Assembly (NCBI RefSeq): GCF_025380365.1
Contig: NZ_JAOCQF010000001.1
Coordinates: 1,166,245-1,230,244 of the forward strand
Source of the DNA: Albidovulum sediminis
Lineage (GTDB): Bacteria; Pseudomonadota; Alphaproteobacteria; Rhodobacterales; Rhodobacteraceae
DNA: 64,000 bases
Direction of reading: 5' to 3'
Shown: positions 1 through 8,302 of the stretch, piece by piece
How positions within the stretch are numbered: position 1 is the stretch's first letter
Layout of the letters: every line of letters starts with the position of its first letter
Notes under the pieces: generated by a model
Seen by the model: only the letters and a program-made list of their open reading frames with translations
What the model was told of the DNA's origin: nothing
Database searches by the model: none
Made by a program: the position numbers and the translations under genes

Positions 1-76
1 GGCGCGGTTGACGGGGCTCGAACCCGCGACCCCCGGCGTGACAGGCCGGTACTCTAACCGACTGAGCTACAACCGC
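1..76 (-). tRNA. tRNA-Asp (GTC), copy 1, last base cut by window edge
   Basis: Read on the reverse strand this folds as a complete cloverleaf: acceptor stem GCGGTTG/CAACCGC, discriminator G, and anticodon loop CTGTCAC between CCGGC/GCCGG arms, giving anticodon GTC. The CCA tail is encoded, but its final A falls just outside the window. The gene is identical base for base to the next copy, so the two form a tandem pair. Confidence 0.96.
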
Positions 77-105
77 GCTGGTCAGCTCTCGGGCGATCCG
101 GATGG

Positions 106-182
106 TGGCGCGGTTGACGGGGCTCGAACCCGCGACCCCCGGCGTGACAGGCCGGTACTCTAACCGACTGAGCTACAACCGC
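106..182 (-). tRNA. tRNA-Asp (GTC), copy 2
   Basis: Second identical tRNA-Asp, complete with encoded CCA (77 nt). The two copies are separated by about 29 bp and point the same way, so they are probably co-transcribed from a promoter between this gene and position 380. Confidence 0.97.
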
Positions 183-380
183 GTGTCCACCCGCCCGGAT
201 CGCCGCCCGAGCGTGGGATGCGTAATATGCATCCCGTGCCCCCCCGTCAAGCGGCCCCGGCACGATTCCGGAAAGGAATTTCCCGGCCTTGGGCGGTGCC
301 GTCGCTTGACCTTCCGCGCCCCCCGCCCTGTTATCGGCCCGCGCCGCCCGGCCGAGTCGGGCCATCGGAGTCGACCCGTC

Positions 381-1631
381 ATGCAAAGCCCGCTGCTGCC
401 CCACATGGACGCGATCCGCGCCCGCTTCGCCCATGTCGACAGCTGCCCCTTCGAGGGGCCGCGGGTGTTCTTCGAGAACGCGGGCGGCGCGCTCAGGCTG
501 AAGTCGGTGATCGAGACCTCGGCGGCCTACGCGGGCTATCCCGACAACCAGGGCCGCGACAATCCCGCCTCGCGCGCGCTGATGGCAGCGATCGCGAAGG
601 GCAAGGCGGATGCGCGGGTCTTCCTCAACGCGCCCGACGGCGAGGTGTTCGTGGGCGAAAGCGGGACAGAGGTGCTGTTCCGCCTTGTCCGCACCGCCGC
701 CCTTGGCGCGGCGCCGGGCGGGGTGATGCTGGGCTCGACGCTGGAACATCCCGCTTCTCGCAGCGCGATGGCACGGTGGGCCGCGGTGACGGGGCGCCCG
801 CATGTGCTGGTCGCGCACGACGACGCGACGGGAACGGTTTCGCCCGAGGCCTACGCGGAACAGATCACGCCCGACCTGCGCCTGGCCACCATCGTCCAGA
901 CCTCGCCCGTCACCGGGATGGCCGTCGACGTGGCGCGCATTGCCGCGATGATCCGCGACGCGGCCCCAAGCTGCCTGATCGTCGTCGACGGCATCCAGCA
1001 CGCGAGCCACGGGCAGATCGACATCGCGGGCCTTGGCATCGACGGTTACGCGGTCTCTCCCTACAAGGTCTTTTCACGCCACGGCTACGGCCTGGGCTGG
1101 GCGTCCGAGCGGTTGACCGCCTTCGCCAAGGAGGCGGTCATCGGCGGGTCGCCCCGCGCCTGGGAACTGGGCACCCGCGACGCGGGCGCCTATGCGACCT
1201 TCTCCGACGTGGTGGCCTATTTCGACTGGCTGGGCGGCGTGACGGGCGGCGGCGCCAGCCCCCGCGCGCGCATCGAGGCGGCGGCGGCGGCGATCCACGC
1301 GCATGAGGCCGCCCTGATGGGCGCGATCCTGCACGGGCTTGGCAACCGGCGCGGGCTGGCGGACATGCCCGGCGTCACCCTGATCGGCGGCACCGGCGCG
1401 GGACGCGAGGGCGTGGTCAGCTTCACGCTGGCGACGATGCCCGCCGCCGATCTCGTCGCCCACCTGAACGCGCGCGGCATCCGCACCCATATCCGGCTGA
1501 ACGACCACTACTGCGGCAACATCCTTGGCCCGCTGGGCCTTGACGCCTGCGTGCGCGCCTCGATCTGCCACTACAACACGCCAGAGGAGGCGGGCCGCTT
1601 CCTCGACGCGATGGAGGAGGCGCTGGCATAG
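381..1631 (+). CDS. Aminotransferase class V-fold PLP enzyme (cysteine desulfurase-like)
   Basis: A 416-residue fold-type I PLP enzyme of the NifS/SufS/Csd superfamily. The probable Schiff-base lysine is K229 in SPYKVFSRHGYG, and the upstream VDGIQHASHG motif supplies the Asp and His that hold the PLP ring. FENAGGALR near the N terminus is the usual substrate-loop region. The frame is open well upstream, but the ATG at 381 gives the normal N terminus and leaves space for the tRNA promoter region. No isc or suf genes adjoin it, so a dedicated Fe-S role is not supported. The substrate could be cysteine, selenocysteine or another amino acid. Confidence 0.8.
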   Translation: MQSPLLPHMDAIRARFAHVDSCPFEGPRVFFENAGGALRLKSVIETSAAYAGYPDNQGRDNPASRALMAAIAKGKADARVFLNAPDGEVFVGESGTEVLFRLVRTAALGAAPGGVMLGSTLEHPASRSAMARWAAVTGRPHVLVAHDDATGTVSPEAYAEQITPDLRLATIVQTSPVTGMAVDVARIAAMIRDAAPSCLIVVDGIQHASHGQIDIAGLGIDGYAVSPYKVFSRHGYGLGWASERLTAFAKEAVIGGSPRAWELGTRDAGAYATFSDVVAYFDWLGGVTGGGASPRARIEAAAAAIHAHEAALMGAILHGLGNRRGLADMPGVTLIGGTGAGREGVVSFTLATMPAADLVAHLNARGIRTHIRLNDHYCGNILGPLGLDACVRASICHYNTPEEAGRFLDAMEEALA

Positions 1632-1749
1632 GGCGCCGCCCCCCGTTCCCGGGGCCGCGCGCTGTTGACAGCGCCCCTGCCCTGTCCGAGGAAGGGGCAG
1701 GGTTCATGTGCGCCGGCGCGTGCCCCCTGTCCATGAAACGAAGGGCCCG

Positions 1750-2526
1750 ATGACCAACATCCTTCCCGCCAGCGGCGGACGGCTGGAATGCTACCTGATC
1801 AACCTTGACCGCGCCGCAGGGCGGCTTGCGGACATGGACGCCCGCCTGCGCGCCGCGGGGATCGGCTATCGGCGCGTCTCTGCCGTCGACGGCGCGACCC
1901 TGCCCGACGCGCTGCCGGAGTTTTCGGCGCGCGGCTATGCGCTTCTGCACGGGCGCAGGCGCACCCCGCCGGAGATCGGCTGCTACCTCAGCCATGTCGC
2001 CTGCGCGCGGGCCTTCCTGGAGACGGACGCCGACTATGCGCTGATCCTCGAGGATGATGTGGTGCCGGAGGCGGATCTGCTCGCGACCATCGACAAGGCC
2101 TGCCTTTCCGCCGGGACCTGGGACATCCTGCGCCTGTCCTCGGTGAACTCGGGCAGGAAATATCCCTACAAGCGCCTCGATGCGACCCGCAGCCTCGCCA
2201 TCGCGCTGACGCGCGAAAAAGGGGCCGGGGCCTATGTGGTCAACCGCAAGGCCGCGCAGTGGATCATCACCCGCCTGCTGCCCATGCGGCTTGCCTATGA
2301 CATCGCCTTCGACCTCGAATTTCTGTCGGGCCTGAAGGCCGCCTTCGTCTGGCCGCTGCCGGCCGACCAGAACACCGGCTACGAAACGCAGATCCAGAAG
2401 CGCATCCAGACCTTCAAGCTGCCGTTCTACCGGTATCTCACGGTGTTCCCCTACCGGCTTTACCTGGAGACGACACGCCTGATCCTGCGGTCCGCCCGCC
2501 TTCTGCTCAACCGGGTCCGGGCCTGA
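1750..2526 (+). CDS. Glycosyltransferase family 25 (LPS glycan) protein
   Basis: A 258-residue protein opening with the family 25 signature YLINLDRAAGR and RVSAVDG. The acidic metal/sugar-nucleotide motif LILEDDV lies near residue 101, and there is a K/R-rich C-terminal tail. Family 25 members usually transfer galactose or related sugars onto lipopolysaccharide core. No signal peptide is visible, so it should act on the cytoplasmic side. The ATG at 1750 is preferred over an in-frame ATG at 1708, whose extra 14 residues look unlike the family. The downstream convergent acyltransferase suggests a small surface-glycan locus, which is an inference from neighbourhood only. Confidence 0.85.
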   Translation: MTNILPASGGRLECYLINLDRAAGRLADMDARLRAAGIGYRRVSAVDGATLPDALPEFSARGYALLHGRRRTPPEIGCYLSHVACARAFLETDADYALILEDDVVPEADLLATIDKACLSAGTWDILRLSSVNSGRKYPYKRLDATRSLAIALTREKGAGAYVVNRKAAQWIITRLLPMRLAYDIAFDLEFLSGLKAAFVWPLPADQNTGYETQIQKRIQTFKLPFYRYLTVFPYRLYLETTRLILRSARLLLNRVRA

Positions 2527-2618
2527 CCCTGGCCGGCATCGGCGCTACGCCCGCACGGGGCACGGGTGGGAGACGCGGAAAACTCCGGCGTCAAGCGATC
2601 CGCCCTGTCGGCCTCACA

Positions 2619-4556
2619 TTACTCCAATGCCGCAACGATTTCGGCAATGATATTCTCCATGCCCTCACGGACAAGATGATTGTCGTCACTGTAAAGCGCG
2701 TATCCGTCCTCTGTGAATGGCAGGCAAGTTTGCTCCGCACAGATCAAGGGCCAGACGTCGACAAACGTGAAGTCATTCGCTTGCAACGATAAGGCTTGGA
2801 ATACCTCTGCATTGCGCCGGTCATAGTCGCTGCGGGATTGGGAAAATGCCCCTAGATCCCGCGCGCCGAACATCGACAGCTGCAAAGCAGCTTTTGGCAC
2901 GTCAAAGCCGTATTCAGGTACCGGGCCGACAACCAGCACACGCTTTCCAGCGGCGGCAAGTTCAGCCAGGGTCCTCTCAAGCGCCAGTTCAAATTGAATC
3001 GCATTGTCGCGCGCCGTCGCGTTTACCTTTCCGTCACCCGTAAAGTCATACGCAATTGCAGAGGCACCATTGCGATAACCAGTTGTATAATTTGCCCATT
3101 CCGCAGCCAATACGACCGTGTGGATGTCGTCATCGCTCAAGATGCCCCTGAACGCTTCATGAAAGACATCCGCCTCTGCGCCGCCGCATCTGTCAACTGC
3201 TGGCGAGCGCCAGGAAATCAAGGGCGCGCACCACCCCTTGGTCACAAGTCGCGCAGTCTCGCCCCGCTCCCGCAAGACCTCGTTCAGCAGGTAGGCATAA
3301 CGCCCGGCGTGGCTATCGCCGACAAATGCCACTCCGCTGAAATTCCCGCCGCTCTTGCCCAGAAAGCACGCACCTAGATCATCGCATTCAAAGTCGATCG
3401 GCTGCGCCCGAGCGATAATTTCAAGCTGCTTTTCACTCAACCTCCATTCGAAGCCTTTTCCCATGTAACCAGCCAGGCCAACGGCAACAAACGCGGCGCC
3501 GCATGCCCCGCTCATCATGAACACGCCGCGCCTTGTCAAAAGCGGCGGGTCCGCTCGCCTTCTGAACGGCTGCTCCACAAAGCGCCAGGTCGCCCATGCC
3601 AACACCAGCGCGGCCACGGAAAGCGCGCCCATCGTTCCATGACCAGGCTCGGTCAGGTTGCGCAGACGGGCGAATGCGAAAAGCGGCTGATGCCACAAAT
3701 ACGCACTGTACGAGATCAACCCGATGCCGAAAACGCCGCGCAAGCTCAGCAATCGCGCAACCCAGGTGCCTTCCGCGGCATACAGTACGACCAGCGCAGT
3801 GCCCACGACAGGAACGAGTGTGTAAGCGCTCGGGAAAGGGATGTTGTCACTGTACGCAAACACCGCGAACACGATCAGCGCCAGACCTGCCATGCTCAGC
3901 AGATTGCTGGACCGCTGCGCCCTGCCTATCGTCAGGAACGCACAAATCGAACCGACGCCGATTTCCCAGAATCTGGACAGTGTAAAGAAAAAGCTGCGTT
4001 CAGCGTTCAGTCGCCACGCCCATTCGGCAAAGATGAAACTGATCAGAACCAGCAACAGGATTACGAATGCAACAGTTCGAATCCTGAAGCTGCGCATCGC
4101 GAGTAGCATGAGCGGGAACAGAAAATAATACTGCTCCTCGATCGCCAGGCTCCAAGTATGCAACAGCGGCTGAAGCTCTGCACTGGGTGCAAAATAATCC
4201 AACTGACTCAGGAAGTAGATATTTGAAAGCGACAGGGCGACGGTAACGATGCTTTCAGAAAACGTCTCAAGCTGCAGCGGCAACATCCACATGTAGGCAA
4301 ACGGCAGACAGGCCAACATGACAAAAAACAGCGCAGGCAAAATCCGTCGCGCCCTGCGCTCGTAGAAGCGTGCTATCGAAAAGGTTCGCTGCCCCAGCTC
4401 AGCCATCAGAAGGCTGGTGATCAAGTAGCCGCTGATGACAAAAAAGACATCCACGCCGACGAAGCCGCCGCCAAACAGATCAAAACCGGCGTGAAAAAGA
4501 ATGACCGGCAAAACGGCCACGGCGCGCAGCCCATCAATCTCTCGTCTGTAACGCAT
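2619..4556 (-). CDS. O-antigen acyltransferase (OafA/YrhL family) with C-terminal SGNH domain
   Basis: A 645-residue integral membrane protein. Residues 1 to about 350 are an acyltransferase-3 domain: it starts with YRREIDGLRAVAVLPVILFH, has the catalytic-type His in LFHAGF and FFVISGYLI, and is followed by about ten hydrophobic segments. Residues from about 390 are an SGNH domain with GDSHAGR as block I and DDNHL near the end. These proteins O-acetylate periplasmic or surface polysaccharide. The ATG at 4556 has a GAGGTG ribosome-binding site; the frame also opens at a TTG slightly upstream. Base composition is clearly lower in GC than all neighbours (roughly low to mid fifties by eye), suggesting recent acquisition. 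Confidence 0.9.
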   Translation of the reverse strand: MRYRREIDGLRAVAVLPVILFHAGFDLFGGGFVGVDVFFVISGYLITSLLMAELGQRTFSIARFYERRARRILPALFFVMLACLPFAYMWMLPLQLETFSESIVTVALSLSNIYFLSQLDYFAPSAELQPLLHTWSLAIEEQYYFLFPLMLLAMRSFRIRTVAFVILLLVLISFIFAEWAWRLNAERSFFFTLSRFWEIGVGSICAFLTIGRAQRSSNLLSMAGLALIVFAVFAYSDNIPFPSAYTLVPVVGTALVVLYAAEGTWVARLLSLRGVFGIGLISYSAYLWHQPLFAFARLRNLTEPGHGTMGALSVAALVLAWATWRFVEQPFRRRADPPLLTRRGVFMMSGACGAAFVAVGLAGYMGKGFEWRLSEKQLEIIARAQPIDFECDDLGACFLGKSGGNFSGVAFVGDSHAGRYAYLLNEVLRERGETARLVTKGWCAPLISWRSPAVDRCGGAEADVFHEAFRGILSDDDIHTVVLAAEWANYTTGYRNGASAIAYDFTGDGKVNATARDNAIQFELALERTLAELAAAGKRVLVVGPVPEYGFDVPKAALQLSMFGARDLGAFSQSRSDYDRRNAEVFQALSLQANDFTFVDVWPLICAEQTCLPFTEDGYALYSDDNHLVREGMENIIAEIVAALE

Positions 4557-4624
4557 GCCACCTCTGCGGCTCAATCATGTACCGGCATGCATAAGATGCC
4601 GGTTTGAAATATCTGTCGGCACAT

Positions 4625-4659
4625 CAAAAAAGAAAAAGCGCAGTAGAAACTGCGCTTTT
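4625..4659 (-). terminator. Intrinsic terminator of rplM-rpsI
   Basis: A perfect 11-bp stem (4634-4644 with 4649-4659) has a four-base loop and, on the reverse strand, is followed by an uninterrupted T-rich run (TTTTTCTTTTTT when including stem edge). It lies about 35 bp past the rpsI stop codon. This is the best Rho-independent terminator in the window. Confidence 0.88.
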
Positions 4660-4694
4660 CCAGGTATCCGGATGTTCTCGCGTCAGCGTTCTCG

Positions 4695-5189
4695 TTAACG
4701 CTTCGAGAACTGGAAGGACCGGCGGGCCTTCGCCTTGCCGTATTTCTTCCGCTCGACCACGCGCGAGTCGCGGGTCAGGAAGCCCGCGGCCTTGAGCGCG
4801 CCACGCAGGCTCGGCTCATAAAGCTGGAGCGCCTTCGAGATGCCGTGCTTGACCGCACCGGCCTGGCCCGAGAGGCCGCCGCCGACGACGGTGGCCATGA
4901 CGTCGAACTGGCCCTCGACATTGGCGATCTGGAACGGCTGGCGCAGGATCATCTGCAGCACCGGGCGGGCGAAGTAGGCGTTGATGTCCTTGCCGTTCAC
5001 GGTGACCTTGCCGGAGCCCGGCTTGATCCAGACGCGGGCGACCGCGTCCTTGCGCTTGCCGGTGGCGTAGGAACGGCCCAGCGCGTCGCGGACCGGGGTG
5101 CGCGGGGCTTCCTCGGCGGCGGCCGCAGCGGCGGGTTTGCCGGCGACGGCGGACTTCAGATCGTCCAGGGATTTGATTTCGTCGACCAT
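4695..5189 (-). CDS. rpsI: 30S ribosomal protein S9
   Basis: A 164-residue S9/uS9 protein. The conserved [13 protein letters not shown] core starts near residue 40, and the C terminus is the invariant basic tail ending SFQFSKR that reaches the P-site tRNA. An alanine-rich N-terminal extension of about 35 residues is usual in alphaproteobacteria. It lies one base after rplM, so the two are co-transcribed and probably translationally coupled, as in most bacteria. A strong intrinsic terminator follows. Confidence 0.98.
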   Translation of the reverse strand: MVDEIKSLDDLKSAVAGKPAAAAAAEEAPRTPVRDALGRSYATGKRKDAVARVWIKPGSGKVTVNGKDINAYFARPVLQMILRQPFQIANVEGQFDVMATVVGGGLSGQAGAVKHGISKALQLYEPSLRGALKAAGFLTRDSRVVERKKYGKAKARRSFQFSKR

Positions 5190-5190
5190 C

Positions 5191-5655
5191 TTACGCGCTC
5201 CGGGTGTTCTTCGGGCTCATCGACTTGACGTCGAGAACTTCAGGCTGCTGGGCGTCATGCGGGTGCGCGGCACCGGCGTAGACACGCAGGTTCGACATCT
5301 GCTGGCGGCCAAGGCGGTTGCGCGTGATCATGCGCTCGACGGCCTTGATCACCACGCGCTCCGGGTGGGCGCCATCAAGCACCTGCTCGGCGGTGCGGAA
5401 CTTGATCCCGCCGGGGTGGCCGGTGTGCCAGTAGTAGCGCTTGTCGGCGCGCTTGTTGCCGGTCATCTGCACCTTGTCGGCGTTGACGACGATCACGTTG
5501 TCGCCCATGTCCATGTGCGGCGTGAAGGTGGGCTTGTGCTTGCCACGCAGGCGGTTGGCGACGATCACGGCAAGACGGCCCAGAACGACGCCCTCGGCGT
5601 CGATCAGGATCCACTTCTTCTCGATCTCCGCCGGTTTCGCGGTATAGGTTTTCAT
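5191..5655 (-). CDS. rplM: 50S ribosomal protein L13
   Basis: A 154-residue uL13 protein, full length. Recognisable blocks are [15 protein letters not shown] at the start, [20 protein letters not shown] and the MLPKNRLG-equivalent [12 protein letters not shown]. It binds 23S rRNA domain II and is an early assembly protein. It is first in a two-gene operon with rpsI. The 180 bp upstream are AT-rich compared with the genome and probably carry the promoter, although no confident -35/-10 pair was identified. Confidence 0.98.
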   Translation of the reverse strand: MKTYTAKPAEIEKKWILIDAEGVVLGRLAVIVANRLRGKHKPTFTPHMDMGDNVIVVNADKVQMTGNKRADKRYYWHTGHPGGIKFRTAEQVLDGAHPERVVIKAVERMITRNRLGRQQMSNLRVYAGAAHPHDAQQPEVLDVKSMSPKNTRSA

Positions 5656-5785
5656 GGTCGGCCCTTTGGTTCGGGATCATTCGGAACGCCCAGACGGCCT
5701 TCCGGAATTCGATGCGGGCTTTTGCGTCAAAGTCCGCGCGACGTCAAGGGGCACACTTCCCGAAAATGATAGCTATTTCAAAGAC

Positions 5786-5811
5786 TTAAAAAATAGGTAT
5801 CAAAATACCCC
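5786..5811 (-). terminator. Weak intrinsic terminator after the thioesterase gene
   Basis: On the reverse strand GGTAT-TTTG-ATACC is followed by TATTTTTT. The stem is only five base pairs, so termination may be partial. It sits about 25 bp after the thioesterase stop codon in the AT-rich stretch preceding rplM, so part of this stretch may instead be rplM promoter. Confidence 0.45.
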
Positions 5812-5835
5812 AAATTTTCACCCTCCTGCCGCCCC

Positions 5836-6258
5836 CTACCGCTTCGGCGGGATCGAATAGGTCATGTTGGCGCGCGCCACCGGCTCCTCCCGCCCCTCGG
5901 ACCGGATCAGTACGTCGCCCACCGCAAGAACGCGGCCCAGCTTGAGGATCCGCGCCTCGCCGATCAGGTCGCGCCCCGCCTCGGGCTTGCGCAGGAAGTC
6001 GATGCCGCCGCCGGTCGTCACCGCCAGCGCCACCGGTCCGATCCGGGCGAGGATCGCAAGGTAGACCGCCACATCGGCCAGCGCGAAGATGTTCGGACCC
6101 GAGACGGTGCCGCCCGGCCGCAGGTGCCGGTCGCCGACCTTCAGGCGCATCACGATCCCGTCGGCGGTCAGCCGCTCGATCGCGAAATCACCGCTGACCT
6201 GGGGAAACTCCCGGTCGAGAAAGGCGGACAGTTCCGCCGCGTCCATCGCCCCGTGCAT
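5836..6258 (-). CDS. PaaI-family acyl-CoA thioesterase (hotdog fold)
   Basis: A 140-residue hotdog-fold protein. The motif LRPGGTVSGPNIFALADVAVY corresponds to the PaaI active-site helix, where the usual acidic residue is the Asp of ALADVA. The later TTGGGIDFLRKP strand pairs in the dimer. Members hydrolyse small or aromatic acyl-CoA thioesters in the cytosol. The frame is open far upstream, but ATG 6258 has a GGAGGGAAG ribosome-binding site at ideal distance and starts where homologs begin. It is divergent from the enoyl-CoA hydratase with only 55 bp between starts, which suggests a shared promoter region and linked acyl-CoA metabolism. Confidence 0.85.
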   Translation of the reverse strand: MHGAMDAAELSAFLDREFPQVSGDFAIERLTADGIVMRLKVGDRHLRPGGTVSGPNIFALADVAVYLAILARIGPVALAVTTGGGIDFLRKPEAGRDLIGEARILKLGRVLAVGDVLIRSEGREEPVARANMTYSIPPKR

Positions 6259-6313
6259 CTTCCCTCCTGCCGCATCGCGGCCTAAGGTTGCGCGAACACG
6301 GGGGAATGACAAG

Positions 6314-7102
6314 ATGACGGACACGATCCTTCTGCGCGAAGACCGGGGCGGCATCGCCACGCTGACGATGAACGCGCCGGGCAGCCTGAACGCGCTGTCG
6401 GACGCCATGCTGGCCGCGCTGAAGGGCGCCTTTGTCGACCTCTCGCAGGACCGCGACACCCGCGTGGTGATCCTCAAGGGCGCGGGCAAGGCGTTCTGCG
6501 CCGGCCACGACCTGAAGGAGATGCAGGCAGGGCGGCAGGCCGAGGACCGGGGCCGCGCCTATTTCGCCGACCTCTTCGCCCGCTGCGCCGAGGTGATGCA
6601 GATGATCCCCGCCCTGCCCCAGCCGGTGATCGCCGAGGCGCATGGCATCGCCACCGCCGCGGGCTGCCAGCTGGTCGCCTCCTGCGACCTTGCCGTGGCG
6701 GCCGAGGGTACGCGCTTTGGCGTCAACGGGGTGAACATCGGGCTCTTCTGCTCCACCCCCATGGTGGCGCTGTCGCGCAATGTGCCGCGCAAGGTCGCGT
6801 TCGAGATGCTGACCACCGGCCAGTTCATCGACGCCACCCGCGCGGCCGAGGTCGGGCTGGTCAACCGGGTTGTCCCGCAGGACGCGCTGGCCGCCGAGAC
6901 GCGGGCGCTGGCCGAAACGCTGGCGGGCAAGCTGATGGCGGCGGTCAAGATCGGCAAGCGCGCCTTCTACGACCAGATCGAGATGACGCGGGCCGATGCC
7001 TATGACCACGCCGCCGCGGTGATGGTGGAAAACATGATGTGGCGCGACACCGATGAGGGGATCAGCGCCTTCATCGAGAAGCGCAAGCCCGACTGGAGCT
7101 GA
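6314..7102 (+). CDS. Enoyl-CoA hydratase/isomerase family protein
   Basis: A 262-residue crotonase-fold enzyme. The first oxyanion-hole segment is AFCAGHDLKEM, and the second region is ATAAGCQLVASCDLAVA. In the second region the usual catalytic Glu of classic hydratases is absent around GVNIGLFCSTP, so hydratase activity is not assured. The length is typical. It is probably cytosolic and acts on acyl-CoA. The start at 6314 was chosen because homologs begin at this position and upstream in-frame sequence is the antisense of the thioesterase gene. The divergent thioesterase suggests joint function in fatty or aromatic acyl-CoA turnover. Confidence 0.87.
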   Translation: MTDTILLREDRGGIATLTMNAPGSLNALSDAMLAALKGAFVDLSQDRDTRVVILKGAGKAFCAGHDLKEMQAGRQAEDRGRAYFADLFARCAEVMQMIPALPQPVIAEAHGIATAAGCQLVASCDLAVAAEGTRFGVNGVNIGLFCSTPMVALSRNVPRKVAFEMLTTGQFIDATRAAEVGLVNRVVPQDALAAETRALAETLAGKLMAAVKIGKRAFYDQIEMTRADAYDHAAAVMVENMMWRDTDEGISAFIEKRKPDWS

Positions 7103-7118
7103 CGATCGGTGCAGGGCC

Positions 7119-8297
7119 TCAGATCCCCCGCGCCCGAAGCCAGAGCGCGATCGCGAAGGCCATAAGCGCGAAGGCAAGCGTGACCGCCAGCAAGAGCGTG
7201 ACACCCCCCGCACCGATCAGGAGCGCGCCGAGGAAGGGCGCCAGCGCCCCCGCCCCCAGCGGCGCCATGGCAAGCGCGCCGCTGATCGCGCCGAAGTTGT
7301 CCTGCCCCAGCGCCTCGGCGGTGATGAGCGGGCGCAGGATCGACTGCACCCCGATCGAGGCGCCCTGCCCGACCGCATAGATCGCGAAAAGCCACGGCTC
7401 GCCCGACGCGGCCAGAAGCGCAAGGCTCGAACCCGTCATGCCGAGCGATATGACGCGCGCCAGCGTCCCGGTCCGCACCCGAAGCCCCGGCAGCGTCAGG
7501 ATCAGCCGCCCCGCGACCTGCATCGGCCCCACGGTCGAGGCGACGAGGACGGCCACCGCATGGGCCGCGCCGCGGTCGGTCAGGATCGGCAGGGCATAGG
7601 TCGTCAGCATCATGTGGTTGCCCATCATCAGCCCGAAATAGAGCGCGAGCGCCCAGAACTCCGGCCGGCGCAGCACGCCGCGCACCGCACCCGCGCGAAC
7701 CTGCGCAAGGTCCGCACCCCGCCGCGCGCCCCGGCGCAGCAGGCGCACGCCGATCAGGTTCGCGGGCAACGTGACCGCCGCCTGCACGCCCGCGAAGACG
7801 AGGATCGCGCCGCGCCAGCCCAGCACCTCTCCGGCCCAGGCGCCGAGCGGGAAGGCGAAGGTGGAGGCGAAACCTGCCACCAGCGTCACCCGGATGATGG
7901 CGCACCGCGCCTCGGGGCCGAGGCGGCGGAGCAGGAAGGAAAAGCAGGTCTCGTACAGGCTGGCCGCCTGCGCGGCGCCGACGACGACCCAGAGCGCGTA
8001 CCAGAGCGCGAGGTGACCGACCTGCGACAGGAGCGCAAGGCAGAGCGCGCCGAGAAGGGCCGCGCCGCCCAGAAGCGCGCCGCCATGGCCGCCGTCCACC
8101 AGTCGGCCCGAGAACGGCGCGAGCCCCGCCTGCGTCAAGAGCGCAAGCGTCGGGCCAAGCGCCAGTTCCGCCCGGCTCCAGCCGCTTCCGGCCTCAAGCG
8201 ACAGGAGGATCGCGCCGAAGATGTAGACAAGCGCCGCGAAGCCCGCCGTCTGGCCGATGGCAAGCAGCCAGACGCCACGGCTTTCGTCGCGCGACAT
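7119..8297 (-). CDS. Major facilitator superfamily transporter
   Basis: A 392-residue protein with about twelve hydrophobic segments. The N-terminal GVWLLAIGQTAGFAALVYIFG and the mid-protein GRLVDGG loop fit the MFS loop-2 pattern weakly. The glycine- and alanine-rich C-terminal half fits the YbfB/oxalate-formate-like branch. The substrate cannot be read from sequence. The ATG at 8297 lies 5 bp past the stop of the carboxypeptidase gene, so the two are probably in one transcript (ctaA, M32 peptidase, MFS). Confidence 0.82.
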   Translation of the reverse strand: MSRDESRGVWLLAIGQTAGFAALVYIFGAILLSLEAGSGWSRAELALGPTLALLTQAGLAPFSGRLVDGGHGGALLGGAALLGALCLALLSQVGHLALWYALWVVVGAAQAASLYETCFSFLLRRLGPEARCAIIRVTLVAGFASTFAFPLGAWAGEVLGWRGAILVFAGVQAAVTLPANLIGVRLLRRGARRGADLAQVRAGAVRGVLRRPEFWALALYFGLMMGNHMMLTTYALPILTDRGAAHAVAVLVASTVGPMQVAGRLILTLPGLRVRTGTLARVISLGMTGSSLALLAASGEPWLFAIYAVGQGASIGVQSILRPLITAEALGQDNFGAISGALAMAPLGAGALAPFLGALLIGAGGVTLLLAVTLAFALMAFAIALWLRARGI

Positions 8298-8302
8298 CGG
8301 CC

